58,399 nt of DNA, taken from the NCBI GenBank assembly GCA_947626355.1, contig CANQRV010000010.1, positions 1-58,399 of the forward strand, written 5' to 3'. Source of the stretch: an uncultured Muribaculaceae bacterium (GTDB lineage: Bacteria; Bacteroidota; Bacteroidia; Bacteroidales; Muribaculaceae). Shown one piece after another: positions 8,567 through 16,813 of the stretch (positions are counted from its first letter, which is position 1; every line of letters begins with the position of its first letter). The notes under the pieces were generated by a model. The model was not told the origin of the DNA. It made no database searches and was given only the letters and a program-made list of their open reading frames with translations. The position numbers and the translations under genes are program-made.

Positions 8567-11500
8567 CTACAGGCTGAAGCCCGGTATGGTATCGGCCTTG
8601 GCCGCCGTGTCGATGAAGACGCGCAGATAGTGGCGAAGCTCTTTCACGAGGTTCACCTGATTGTTTTCCTCTATCGATGAAGAGATCGCCAGCCCCTTGT
8701 CGGGATTGAGGCCGGCTCCGCCAAACCTTAGCTCCGGATTGTGGAACATGCCGGTGATATTTATTCCGAATGGAAAGGGCACGGGAGAATCCAGCACTCC
8801 GATCTGATAGTGCAGTCGCCCGTTGAAATTGTTGAGTCCTCCTATGCGCAGGCGGTAGCGGTCGAAGTCCAGCCGGAAAGGATAGAGCGTCAGGAGATTG
8901 GCGTGAACTGTGGCGTGGGCGTTGATGTTGGCGATGTGGATGTCGCGCGAGGTGCGGATAAACATCATCTTCGTGATGCGGCGGATGAAATGGTTCTGGT
9001 GAACTTTCAGCTGCCGTCCCTGCACGCTGACGTCGGCCCTCAGCGACGGCACGTTGATGTTCATGTCGGGAAAGAGCAGCATATCGCCCTCGCATTCCGC
9101 CGAGACATACCCGGAGAGGTTTTTCATCGCCGGCATCATGAGCAGCAGGGTATGGAAATTCTCGAAAAACCTTGTGACGTCGATCTGCTTGATGGCGAGG
9201 GCGAGCTTCATGCGCATCATCTCTATGTCGGAGGTGTCGTAGAGCAGCGAGAGGTCGGCGTGGCCGAAGTCGGAGCTGATGCGGAGGTGGCTGATGTCGG
9301 CCTTTCCGTCGGCCACTCCGATCGATGCGCCCAGGTCGTAGAGGTGGAGGTTGGTGTAGACCGTCTCCTTTGCCGAGGCCTTGATGCGGGCGTCGATGTT
9401 GCGCGGGATAAGGAGCGCCACGTTGTCGGAGGCATTGGCGGCCGTGCTGTCTGGTGGCTGCTGTGAGGCGGATTGACGCCCGGCGCCGATGCCCTTTTTG
9501 TAGACGTGTGTCATGTTGTTGATGCCCAGCGTGTCGATGTCGAGGGAGAGGTCTAATCCGAGGCGCTGGGGGCTCGCGAAGCCGAGGAAGCGGCGCAGGT
9601 TGTCGGCGCGTGCGCTGAGGGTTAATGCCGAGATGCCGCTCCTGGCGTCCAGCCGGTGTATGGTGAGGGTGTCGAGGTCGGTCGAGATGTCGAGGCCTTC
9701 AAGCGTCACGGGCTGCGGGAAGGCGCGGCTCAGTATTTTCGCGCCTCCTGTTTTGAGTCTTGCGTCGAGTATGGCGTGCCGGAAGAAGTCGGCTGCCTTT
9801 TCGGGCAGACGGCACACAAGATATTCCGGAGAATGGGCTGCTGTGGCCAGGCCCTGTCGGTCGGCCGTTGACGCGTCGGCATGTAAGTGGTCTGGCCTTA
9901 TGTCGTGCAGTGTGTCGGCGAGACTGAAGTTGCCGCAGAGGTCTGCGTCACACACGGAGATGTCGGTGCCGTTGAGACGCATGCCCACGCTTCGGGCGAG
10001 AAGCCGCGCATTGGCCTTGCCGCCCGATATGCGGTTGATGCCCGTCACTCCCGTCGCCTCGATGTGGATGGTGTCGTCAGGCATGTCGAGGGTGGCGCCG
10101 GCAGCCTGCATGTCGAACTGAAACATCAGCGGCGCTTTCGCCCCGTTTGAGAAGACGAAGGTGTGGCGTGAGTCGTCGCGGCTTGTGACGGCGAGTCCGC
10201 GGAGCGATGCCCGGCAGGCGTTTCCCTTGAGGGAGACGATGTCGGCGTTTGCCTTGAAGGCGACCATGCCGTTTTCAAGGATTCTGTCTGAAAGACGGTT
10301 TGCCGCGGCTGTGAAGTCCACTTCAAGATGTCTGGCGCTCACGGCGGTGGCCGCGGCAGGGGAGATGCTGGCGTTGTCGAGTCTTATTTTGCCGTTGAGG
10401 CATATGTCGGTCAGGCCGGATCTGGTGGCGTCGGAGATTCGGAACCGCATCCGGGTGTCGGTGGTGATGCGCCCCTGGGGCGAGTAGGGGCGCAGGCTTC
10501 CGATGCTTCTGCCGGCGGCAGTGAGGTCGGCGTCGGCCTGAAGGCGCAGGTCGGCCAGCGGATTGCCGCCTGTGAGGTCGCTGATGGTGCCCTGGAGGTC
10601 AATGCGTGTGCCTTCGCCGCCCAGAGAGCATCTGTAGATGGTGAGACTGCTGCTGTCGGGATGCCTCCCGTCGAAGAAGAGGCGTGCGCTCATCTCTATG
10701 TCGCTCAGAGAGTAGGTCTCGCGCTCCGAGAGGGTATAGCCCACCTTTCCTCCGTCGACATCGAAATCCACCTCCAGCGAGGGGAGGGCGGTGCTGGAAA
10801 ACCGGTAGGGTGTGATCAGCCGGGCCGAGGTGGTGAGGGATATGTCGGCGTCGAGGCCGCTGAGATAGGGGAGATGCCGCTCGGGGATGTAGTCGAGAAG
10901 GCGCATCAGGTCGAATGTGTCGATCTTGTAGATGAAATTGTCGATCTGCGACTGCTGGCCGAGGGCGAGCTTCATGTTGATGTGGCCGCGGGTGTTGCCG
11001 AGAGTCACGCTGTAGTCGCTGAGGCGCAGCGAGAAGGGATGGAAGGCGAGCCCCATGTCGCCGTCGAGCTCAAAGGGAAAGTCGCGGAGCAGAAGCAGGC
11101 TGTCGACCTTTGCCGAGATGTGGCCGTTGAATTTCAGGGTGTAGGAGTCGCCGTTGCCTTTCTGGCGGCGCATGCTCGCGGAGTCGGCGACGGCGTTGAT
11201 GCGTGTCTGCGTGGCGGCCGAGAAGTAGTCGATGCGCTGAGGCGCTTTGAGTCGGGCGTAATTGGTGGAGAAATAAGGTATCCTGAAGCTTTCGTCGGTC
11301 GTTTCGGGCAGGATGTCGTAGTTGTTGAGCGAGTCGTTGAGTGCCACTATGTTGAGTCGCAGCGAGTCGACCTCTATATCCCTGAGGAATATGTCTCCGG
11401 CGGCGAGGCGCAGGATATTGATGCTTCCCCGGAGGCCGGAGGCGGAGGCGAGGGAGTCGCAGCCGGAAGGGAGCTTGGCGCGTTGTTCGGATGAGATGTC

Positions 11501-11767
11501 GCAGAGGTTGCGCGACACGACGGTTATCGGTCCTACGGCCAGCTCGAGGCGCGGAAACGTGCTCCAGAAGGTGAACTGTATGCTGTCGACCTTGAAGTCG
11601 GCGTTGAAGTACTCGCTGGCGCGGCGTTCCACGAGGGATGAGAGATGAGCCGGCGTGAGCCAGAGGGTGAATCCGGCCACCAGCACGATGACCAGCACGA
11701 GCAGCGATGCTGTGGTGATGGCCACTACCTTCAGTGCCTTGCGCCATTTGTGGAATCTCCCGTTCAT
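8567..11767 (-). CDS. AsmA-like protein
   Basis: A 1066-residue protein with one N-terminal membrane anchor (about residues 13-34, after a basic cytoplasmic start) and a long periplasmic region made of repeating beta-strand units. The opening pattern, an anchor followed by LTPAHLSSLVERRASEYFNADFKVDSI, is typical of AsmA/TamB-type proteins, where it precedes the repeating-beta-groove fold. Such proteins span the periplasm and are linked to lipid transport and outer-membrane biogenesis. The C-terminal part (MMFIRTSRDIHIANINAHA and onwards) carries the conserved AsmA-like end. It is monocistronic, and the small minus-strand gene upstream ends in its own terminator. Confidence 0.8.
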   Translation of the reverse strand: MNGRFHKWRKALKVVAITTASLLVLVIVLVAGFTLWLTPAHLSSLVERRASEYFNADFKVDSIQFTFWSTFPRLELAVGPITVVSRNLCDISSEQRAKLPSGCDSLASASGLRGSINILRLAAGDIFLRDIEVDSLRLNIVALNDSLNNYDILPETTDESFRIPYFSTNYARLKAPQRIDYFSAATQTRINAVADSASMRRQKGNGDSYTLKFNGHISAKVDSLLLLRDFPFELDGDMGLAFHPFSLRLSDYSVTLGNTRGHINMKLALGQQSQIDNFIYKIDTFDLMRLLDYIPERHLPYLSGLDADISLTTSARLITPYRFSSTALPSLEVDFDVDGGKVGYTLSERETYSLSDIEMSARLFFDGRHPDSSSLTIYRCSLGGEGTRIDLQGTISDLTGGNPLADLRLQADADLTAAGRSIGSLRPYSPQGRITTDTRMRFRISDATRSGLTDICLNGKIRLDNASISPAAATAVSARHLEVDFTAAANRLSDRILENGMVAFKANADIVSLKGNACRASLRGLAVTSRDDSRHTFVFSNGAKAPLMFQFDMQAAGATLDMPDDTIHIEATGVTGINRISGGKANARLLARSVGMRLNGTDISVCDADLCGNFSLADTLHDIRPDHLHADASTADRQGLATAAHSPEYLVCRLPEKAADFFRHAILDARLKTGGAKILSRAFPQPVTLEGLDISTDLDTLTIHRLDARSGISALTLSARADNLRRFLGFASPQRLGLDLSLDIDTLGINNMTHVYKKGIGAGRQSASQQPPDSTAANASDNVALLIPRNIDARIKASAKETVYTNLHLYDLGASIGVADGKADISHLRISSDFGHADLSLLYDTSDIEMMRMKLALAIKQIDVTRFFENFHTLLLMMPAMKNLSGYVSAECEGDMLLFPDMNINVPSLRADVSVQGRQLKVHQNHFIRRITKMMFIRTSRDIHIANINAHATVHANLLTLYPFRLDFDRYRLRIGGLNNFNGRLHYQIGVLDSPVPFPFGINITGMFHNPELRFGGAGLNPDKGLAISSSIEENNQVNLVKELRHYLRVFIDTAAKADTIPGFSL

Positions 11768-11869
11768 AACCTTGACTCATTAGAGGGCTTGTGTGGAATA
11801 TACACCTATAACGTCCCACGCCCCCAAAAAGATGACTCCGTGTGCATATCCCCTGCATGCCTAAGCCAT

Positions 11870-11897
11870 AAAAAGGCGTCCTCATAGCGGAGACGCC
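11870..11897 (-). terminator. Terminator of the nine-gene TerB/ion-channel operon
   Basis: Read on the minus strand, GGCGTC pairs with GACGCC around an 11-nt loop and is followed directly by TTTTT. It lies 27 nt after the stop codon of the 47-residue ORF. Confidence 0.75.
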
Positions 11898-11923
11898 CCT
11901 CTTATGTCGTGTTGGACCGTGGG

Positions 11924-12067
11924 TCAGAAGGTGGCTATCTCCTTCATTACCTTTGCTACCTGATTGCAGCCTTTCTGATGATTGCAGCCATCGGTGCGTG
12001 ACAGAGTCTCAACGAGATTCGTGTCTATATAGCATTCCGGTATTACGAAATCGGCTCTCTGGTTCAT
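11924..12067 (-). CDS. Small conserved-looking protein, 47 residues
   Basis: A short minus-strand ORF between the ion-channel gene and a terminator. It begins MNQRADFVIPECYIDTN and ends QVAKVMKEIATF, with a central DGCNHQKGCNQ that has two Cys and one His, plus one more Cys at residue 12. From memory, proteins with a FVIPECYxDTNL opening and an NHQKGC centre recur in Bacteroidales genomes, which supports it being real; no function is known to me. It follows the channel gene by 50 nt, after a GC-rich hairpin (CCCCTCTGGGG), and ends 27 nt before the terminator, so it is probably the last gene of the operon. Confidence 0.65.
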   Translation of the reverse strand: MNQRADFVIPECYIDTNLVETLSRTDGCNHQKGCNQVAKVMKEIATF

Positions 12068-12117
12068 TTATCGTAAAACCGCTCTGGAAGGCCCCCTGCC
12101 GCCCCAGAGGGGCTGAT

Positions 12118-13809
12118 TTAGTCGTAGCCGATGGCCTTGACCTTGAGGGAGGCGTCGTCGGGATTGCCGTCGCGGCCGAGGATCGTCTTGTTGAGCACGG
12201 AGGCGATCGTCCGCGCCAGCGCGATGCGGCGCGAATCCCAGAGGGCCGCGCTCCACGCCACCCTCAGCACGATGTCGTTGCTGTCGGCAGGCATCGACAG
12301 CTGGCGGAAGAGCAGGCGTGGATTGGAGGTATTGTGATATCGGTCGCGGTCGCACTTCATGCCGAACTCCTCTGCCAGGGTGCTGCTAAGGGAGTCGTAG
12401 AACGCCGTGAACCTCTCCTTGTCGTGGATCAGGTCGCCTATCGAGTCGGTCACCCCGTTGGCGTTGCCGGTGCCGACATGCACCTGCGTGGGATATTCAG
12501 GCTCCGCGGCTCCGCTGGCTATCAGGAAGGTCACCGACCATGCCCCCGGGCGGTTGAGCAGCCGCTCCACATCCTCAAGGAATTCCATCTCTCCCTCCTC
12601 GCGCCCGCCCTCCTTCAGGATGAAATAGGAGCGGTAGGGAGCCTTCTTCCCGAACTCCCGGCTGATGAGGTTGAAGCCGCCGGTTTTGGCCAGATAATAG
12701 GCGAAAAAGCAGGTGCAGTCGTCGATGAAGCTCGACGGGGCGATGATCGTGACGGGCGACTGGCGGTCGATCAGCAGCCCGTAAGGACGGTTGAAACGGA
12801 AATGCTCCACGGCGAGCACATCGGCCGCATGGGCCTCCACCGGCTGGGTCGAAGAGAGGTTCACGAGCCGGTAGCCGGGCGTCTCGTTCACGGCGTTGAT
12901 GATATCATCGGCGGTCATGCCCTGGCGCGACTGGATATGGGTGATGGTGCGGTAGGGAGGCACTATCTGGTATCTCGTGGGGCGGTCGAGCTTGCGCTCG
13001 AAGCTCAGGCGCAGCTTCTCCCTGTTCTCCTCGAGCTGCTCCTTATGGCTCTCCTTCTCGATGGCCTCGGTGAAGCCGGCGCCGAGGATACCGGCCGGCA
13101 CGGCCACGATGGCGATGCCGAGAAGTCCGACAACGCAGGCTATGATCTTGCCGGGAAGCGTGACCGGGGGCGTGTCGCCGAACCCGCCCGGGTCTCCGAT
13201 ATACTGTGCGAATGCCCATGCCACAGGAGAGAACCCGTTGTCGTAGACGTCGGGCTGCGCGTCATGCTCGAAGAAGAAGAGCACGAGGGCGAGGATGAAG
13301 GTGACCACGAGCAGAAACTGCATGGAGATCAGCAGCTCGCGGCGCTTCTCGCGGATGGCGTCGGAGAGCAGACGCCACGACTTCATGTAGCGCGACACGC
13401 GCATCAGCCTCATGACGCGGCTTATACGGAGCACCCTGATCCATCCCACCGGAATCGGCAGCAGCCACTGAAACCAGTATGGATAGGTGGCTACAGCATC
13501 GATGAAGCCGTGGAACGTGAAGCAGTATCTCAGCCGCCCCTTCAGTCCCTTGTAGCGGACGTCGAGCTCCGGAGCCACCCAGATGCGGAGGCTCACCTCG
13601 ATGGTGAAAAACACCAGCGTGACGATATCGACCCAGCGGAGCACCTTGCGCAGCATCGGGTCGAGATCGAAGGTGGAGAGGAAAATCTCGACAGTGCTCA
13701 CGATTATCATCGTGATGATGAGATAATCCATCACATTGTGCCAGATGCGTGTCTCAAGCCGGTCGTCGAACAGTACGGCCAGCTTACGCCGCAGATCCTT
13801 TAAGCTCAT
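12118..13809 (-). CDS. Voltage-sensor ion channel with an atypical pore motif
   Basis: 563 residues. S1-S4 are visible: S4 carries Arg at 125, 128, 131, 134, 137 and 140, the every-third-residue ladder of a voltage sensor. S5 is about 162-180 and S6 about 220-242. The filter region reads YIGDPGGFGDTPPVT (203-217) where K+ channels have TVGYGD: GFGD is kept but the preceding Thr-Val is Pro-Gly, and two residues are added after the pore-helix Trp. A soluble C-terminal half (about 250-563) of unknown fold follows. The ATG at 13809 overlaps the preceding stop (ATGA); upstream in-frame codons to 13947 overlap the smaller gene and are rejected. Ion selectivity is unknown. Confidence 0.82.
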   Translation of the reverse strand: MSLKDLRRKLAVLFDDRLETRIWHNVMDYLIITMIIVSTVEIFLSTFDLDPMLRKVLRWVDIVTLVFFTIEVSLRIWVAPELDVRYKGLKGRLRYCFTFHGFIDAVATYPYWFQWLLPIPVGWIRVLRISRVMRLMRVSRYMKSWRLLSDAIREKRRELLISMQFLLVVTFILALVLFFFEHDAQPDVYDNGFSPVAWAFAQYIGDPGGFGDTPPVTLPGKIIACVVGLLGIAIVAVPAGILGAGFTEAIEKESHKEQLEENREKLRLSFERKLDRPTRYQIVPPYRTITHIQSRQGMTADDIINAVNETPGYRLVNLSSTQPVEAHAADVLAVEHFRFNRPYGLLIDRQSPVTIIAPSSFIDDCTCFFAYYLAKTGGFNLISREFGKKAPYRSYFILKEGGREEGEMEFLEDVERLLNRPGAWSVTFLIASGAAEPEYPTQVHVGTGNANGVTDSIGDLIHDKERFTAFYDSLSSTLAEEFGMKCDRDRYHNTSNPRLLFRQLSMPADSNDIVLRVAWSAALWDSRRIALARTIASVLNKTILGRDGNPDDASLKVKAIGYD

Positions 13810-13973
13810 CTTCTCTTTTTCTTGCCGAGGAGGGCTCCCAATACCATAGCGCCTATCTTCCGCTCCAGCCCGTGGCGGGTGGTCGGTATTCCCGTGGCGT
13901 GGGCTATCTTCTGCCTGGCGCCTGAGATGCCCACGGCCCTCTTCCATGAAAACGACAGTCCGGGTATCCTCAT
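13806..13973 (-). CDS. Small basic protein, 55 residues
   Basis: It starts MRIPGLSFSWKRAVGIS and ends GALLGKKKRR. Strongly basic, with a weak hydrophobic stretch near the C-terminus (KIGAMVLGALLG). Proteins of similar opening (F-S-W-K-R-A-hG-hS) recur in Bacteroidetes as short hypotheticals; I know no function. Both ends overlap neighbours by ATGA: its start overlaps the stop of the 59-residue membrane protein, and its stop overlaps the channel start. This tight packing implies translational coupling with the channel and is the main evidence for the chosen start at 13973. Confidence 0.7.
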   Translation of the reverse strand: MRIPGLSFSWKRAVGISGARQKIAHATGIPTTRHGLERKIGAMVLGALLGKKKRR

Positions 13974-14149
13974 TTTCTTTTTCTGAATATCAGTCTGAGT
14001 AATTTGTAAATAAGCCAGAATGGAAAGAAGATAATGATGAATATCATCACCCATCCGCATCCTATGCCCCCCTTGCGGCCATCAAGCAGGTCGCCGCCGG
14101 TCAGGATATTTAGCCCGAGCAGGGCGAGAAGGCCTTTCCAGATTCCCAT
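13970..14149 (-). CDS. Small membrane protein, 59 residues
   Basis: An ORF shorter than the usual cut-off. It starts MGIWKGLLALLGLNIL, has a hydrophilic Gly-rich linker (GGDLLDGRKGGIGCG), then one strong transmembrane segment (about residues 33-51, WVMIFIIIFFPFWLIY) and a basic tail (RLIFRKRK), suggesting an inner-membrane protein with the tail in the cytoplasm. It lies 10 nt after the 73-residue gene, and its stop overlaps the next start (ATGA). Its position directly before the basic protein and the ion channel suggests an accessory subunit, which is inference. Confidence 0.7.
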   Translation of the reverse strand: MGIWKGLLALLGLNILTGGDLLDGRKGGIGCGWVMIFIIIFFPFWLIYKLLRLIFRKRK

Positions 14150-14159
14150 TTAGGTGAGT

Positions 14160-14381
14160 CTATCCCTGCTTGCGCAGGTATGCGATTTGCGCGCGGTGGT
14201 CCTTGATTTTTTCCTGGGCGATTTTCTTCATCTTTTTAGCATAGTCGCCGGCCGACTTGCTGCCGGTCTTGGAGTTGTTGGCCTTGATTGTGCGGTTGTA
14301 GCGCTCGATATCCCCCTTCAGGGACTCGATTACGGCCTTGATGTTCTCGATATTAGCCTTGCGTGCTGGTGATAGTGCCAT
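14160..14381 (-). CDS. Small helical (coiled-coil) protein, 73 residues
   Basis: MALSPARKANIENIKAVIES opens a protein that is almost wholly Lys/Glu/Ile/Ala-rich with a heptad-like pattern, ending in RAQIAYLRKQG. No known domain was recognised; a soluble helical hairpin or coiled coil is predicted. It sits 30 nt after the 357-residue gene and 10 nt before the small membrane protein, well inside the operon. The amino-acid composition and gene packing support a real gene. Confidence 0.65.
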   Translation of the reverse strand: MALSPARKANIENIKAVIESLKGDIERYNRTIKANNSKTGSKSAGDYAKKMKKIAQEKIKDHRAQIAYLRKQG

Positions 14382-14411
14382 GGATTTTGTCTTTTGGAGG
14401 GAGTGACGGTT

Positions 14412-15485
14412 TTAGAAGAGACCGAATTTCCTGACCTTGCATTTCTGTAGACGCTGGTTGAGCGGGCTTTCTTTGGCTACGGCCCTTTCCGCGCGGGCAT
14501 AGTATTCGGCATGGATTTTTTTGAGGTCGTCCCAGTCGTCTGATCCGCCCTGCTTTCTGGTATACAGCAGCTCCACGATGCCCACCAGGTCTTCCGGATC
14601 CTGAGGCATCGGGCCGTGATAGTCTTCAAGCTCGTCAAGCTCCATAAGGCCGTTGCGGAGCTTGTTGAGGAGTGTGGGACGGTTTTTCCGCACGCTCTTC
14701 ATGATAAGTTCGTTGTCAGGATATGCGGCAGTGGCTTTGTCGCATGCTTCCTCCAGCTTGCTTTCCCAGATGGGTATTATGTCAAGCTCCTCGCCCATGG
14801 CGAGAGACGAGATCATGCTTTTCAGCGATGACCTGCCGTGCCGTTTTTTATGCTCCTCCGTAATCTGTGAGGAGGCGTATGATATGAACTGCTGTAGATG
14901 GTCGCATCTGTCGGGAATCGCAAATACCCTGATGATCTCGGCCTTCAGCTCGTTGCGGTTGGAGGGTGACTCGATGAATGAAGCCACGAGACCTCCTACG
15001 GCGGCTGCCTGTCCTACTCCGGGAATCAGGGCCAGGGCCGAGCTGAGGGCCCCTCCGTCTATGGCCTTGCGGCTTGGCGTGGCATTCCGCTCTATCGCCT
15101 TGAAAGCGTTGGAAAGCGCCTCTACCGGATTGATGTCGCGCATCTTCTCCGCAGCCTTCTCGCGTGCCTTCATCCGCATACGTAGGTCGAACTCGAATTC
15201 ATCCGGATCCACACCCTCTTTTTCGGCGCGTTTCACCAGCAGCGCGACTTCCTCATCTGTAAGGTTGCCGTCTTCTAAAGCCAGGGCGATCATGCGTTCG
15301 AGCCCCGGGCTATATGAAGAGGAATCGATGGCTGGAGTGGAGGACGCTGCTTGAGAGGAGACGTCCGGCTTCTCCTGTTTCGGAGATTTCCGAAACATTC
15401 CTGTGAGCGACTTCGCTCCCTCGGCGAGGGTATCTTTGTTGTCGATTACGGTTTTTGCTATGTTTCCCAGAGATGATAGATCCAT
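14412..15485 (-). CDS. TerB-like/helical protein with a hydrophobic segment
   Basis: 357 residues from MDLSSLGNIAKTV. The start at 15485 is preferred over the longer in-frame start at 15557 because the added residues are low in typical coding character and the gene begins naturally there. After a Pro/Ser linker comes an acidic helical block LALEDGNLTDEEVALLVKRA (short-SHOCT/TerB-like look, about 90-130), then a hydrophobic Gly-rich segment ALSSALALIPGVGQAAAVGG (about 170-190) that could insert in membrane, then a mostly helical C-terminal half. Immediate neighbours are a TerB-like protein upstream and a coiled-coil protein downstream. I do not recognise a specific family. Confidence 0.7.
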   Translation of the reverse strand: MDLSSLGNIAKTVIDNKDTLAEGAKSLTGMFRKSPKQEKPDVSSQAASSTPAIDSSSYSPGLERMIALALEDGNLTDEEVALLVKRAEKEGVDPDEFEFDLRMRMKAREKAAEKMRDINPVEALSNAFKAIERNATPSRKAIDGGALSSALALIPGVGQAAAVGGLVASFIESPSNRNELKAEIIRVFAIPDRCDHLQQFISYASSQITEEHKKRHGRSSLKSMISSLAMGEELDIIPIWESKLEEACDKATAAYPDNELIMKSVRKNRPTLLNKLRNGLMELDELEDYHGPMPQDPEDLVGIVELLYTRKQGGSDDWDDLKKIHAEYYARAERAVAKESPLNQRLQKCKVRKFGLF

Positions 15486-15578
15486 AATTTCGGGATTGGT
15501 TGATTGCCGGATATGGCCGTAATCGCTCACGGGAGAAGCGGTGGCCCTATCCGGCATTCAATTCATGTTGGTGAGTGA

Positions 15579-16010
15579 TTATTCTTCTTCGTCGTCAGAC
15601 TCAAACGATACCTCGAGCTCCGGCTCCGTCTTCACCATGTCGCAGAGCATCAACACTGCGGAGTTGCGGTCGATGTCGAGAGCCTCGGCCATGGCGAGGA
15701 GGTTGTGGACTTCGCCTGCGGTGAGCACGCCGTCGCAGAGCATCATCTGCATGATGGCCTGATAGACCTCTCCGGTGTCTTCCGGGTCGACCTTCTCGGC
15801 ATGTTTCACGGCGTAGGTGGTAGCTGCCTCCGGCGAGAGGTTCTGCACCTCCACCATGGCGGCTGTCATATATTTGTGGAAGTCTTTATCGTCGAGGCCG
15901 AACGCCTCGGCCACTTCCTCTGCGGTGGTGCGTTCCACCTCCTCATATTCGCCGTCGGCCCAGATGCAGGCTGCGAGCAGCGACGCGATAGTGTTGGGTG
16001 CTGTCTTCAT
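15579..16010 (-). CDS. TerB-like domain protein
   Basis: A 143-residue acidic, all-helical protein. Residues 1-30 (ASLLAACIWADGEYEEVERT) and 85-105 (MQMMLCDGVLTAGEVHNLLA) each show the D-G-x-x-x-x-x-E pattern of the two TerB half-domains, which bind metal in tellurite-resistance TerB. The C-terminus is very acidic (ESDDEEE). The start overlaps the stop of the preceding basic protein (ATGA at 16007-16010). TerB-like domains occur in membrane-stress and phage-defence systems; the role here is open. Confidence 0.75.
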   Translation of the reverse strand: MKTAPNTIASLLAACIWADGEYEEVERTTAEEVAEAFGLDDKDFHKYMTAAMVEVQNLSPEAATTYAVKHAEKVDPEDTGEVYQAIMQMMLCDGVLTAGEVHNLLAMAEALDIDRNSAVLMLCDMVKTEPELEVSFESDDEEE

Positions 16011-16264
16011 CTGAAAAGTCGTTTGATGCGGTTAAGGAGTGAGTTCTTGCTCTTGCGGGCTTTGGCCATGCGGGCGCATATCGCCTTGCCCTCTTTGGTG
16101 CGTTTGTCGACCTTGCCGCTCTTTGTCTTCTTCAGAGTGGTCTGGGTCTTCTTCGCTCCCGATTTAGCTTTGGCGGCCCGGGCCTTGACCAGACGCGCCT
16201 TGAGCTCCTTATACTCCTTGGTGCGCTTGTCCATCTTTCCGGCCGCTGTTGTCTTTACTGCCAT
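16007..16264 (-). CDS. Basic protein with two tandem repeats, 85 residues
   Basis: Very Lys/Arg-rich. Two near-identical units of about 23 residues are visible: KMDKRTKEYKELKARLVKAR (residues 10-29) and KVDKRTKEGKAICARMAKAR (about 50-69), separated by a Lys/Thr/Gly linker. A last basic segment (SLLNRIKRLFR) follows. Such a protein could bind nucleic acid or the acidic TerB-like protein encoded next, whose start overlaps its stop; both are inference. The preceding gene is also internally duplicated. Confidence 0.7.
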   Translation of the reverse strand: MAVKTTAAGKMDKRTKEYKELKARLVKARAAKAKSGAKKTQTTLKKTKSGKVDKRTKEGKAICARMAKARKSKNSLLNRIKRLFR

Positions 16265-16305
16265 ACTATGTGGAGGTTATATGGTGATTATATTGTGATG
16301 AAAGG

Positions 16306-16692
16306 TTACTTGCTGGCGTTGATGAAGTCTACGAGCTTAGACCCGTTCTGGCGTGTGTTTGACTTCTCGTTGATTTCGAAGCCTATCTGGGCGGCTATCT
16401 CTCGCAGTGCCCCGAGCGTATTGGCGTAGGTGCGGTAGGTCTCGATCTTGCCCGAGTCGCGGCGCGTCACTACATATTCCCCGATCTCGGCCATCTTGCC
16501 GTCGCCGAATTCGTTCACTATGCGGCGTCCGGTCTCCTGCGTGTTCCATTTGGGGTCGATGGCGAAGCCCTTCGACTCGGCGATCTCGCGCAGAGAGCCC
16601 ATCACGTTGTCGTATATCTTGCAGACGCGCACTGTGCCGCTGTCTTCCACGGTGATGATGTATTCACCGCTTATCGCTGATTTTTTTGCCAT
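16306..16692 (-). CDS. Protein of two tandem repeats, first gene of the TerB/channel operon
   Basis: 128 residues made of two clearly homologous halves. Half one runs GEYIITVEDSGTVRVCKIYD...GSLREIAESKGF...NTQETGRRIV (about 9-60). Half two runs GEYVVTRRDSGKIETYRTYA...GALREIAAQIGF...NTRQNGSKLV (about 70-123). Each unit looks like a beta-hairpin followed by two helices. No family name is known to me. It is the first gene after a good -7 box (16719-16726), with a 26-nt leader, and is 41 nt from the next gene. Duplication within the gene is directly visible. Confidence 0.75.
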   Translation of the reverse strand: MAKKSAISGEYIITVEDSGTVRVCKIYDNVMGSLREIAESKGFAIDPKWNTQETGRRIVNEFGDGKMAEIGEYVVTRRDSGKIETYRTYANTLGALREIAAQIGFEINEKSNTRQNGSKLVDFINASK

Positions 16693-16718
16693 TTTTTTCT
16701 GTTGTCTGGTTAATAATG

Positions 16719-16726
16719 CAAAGGTA
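16719..16726 (-). promoter_or_regulatory. -7 box (TACCTTTG) of the nine-gene operon
   Basis: A perfect TAnnTTTG match, 26 nt before the first start codon at 16692. No clear TTG -33 element is seen at the expected distance. No other good -7 box is evident within the operon. Confidence 0.65.
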
Positions 16727-16813
16727 GCTGATTATTTTAGATTGATTTCCATCATCGAATGAAGACTTGTTTCTCTACAGTGTGAAATAATATTACTCAT
16801 ATTTTTCGTCCGG

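Noticed and set aside
11953..13803. 616-codon plus-strand frame opposite the ion channel
   Set aside because: The minus strand encodes an S4 voltage sensor and ATGA-coupled neighbours; the plus frame has no recognisable domain and is a shadow.
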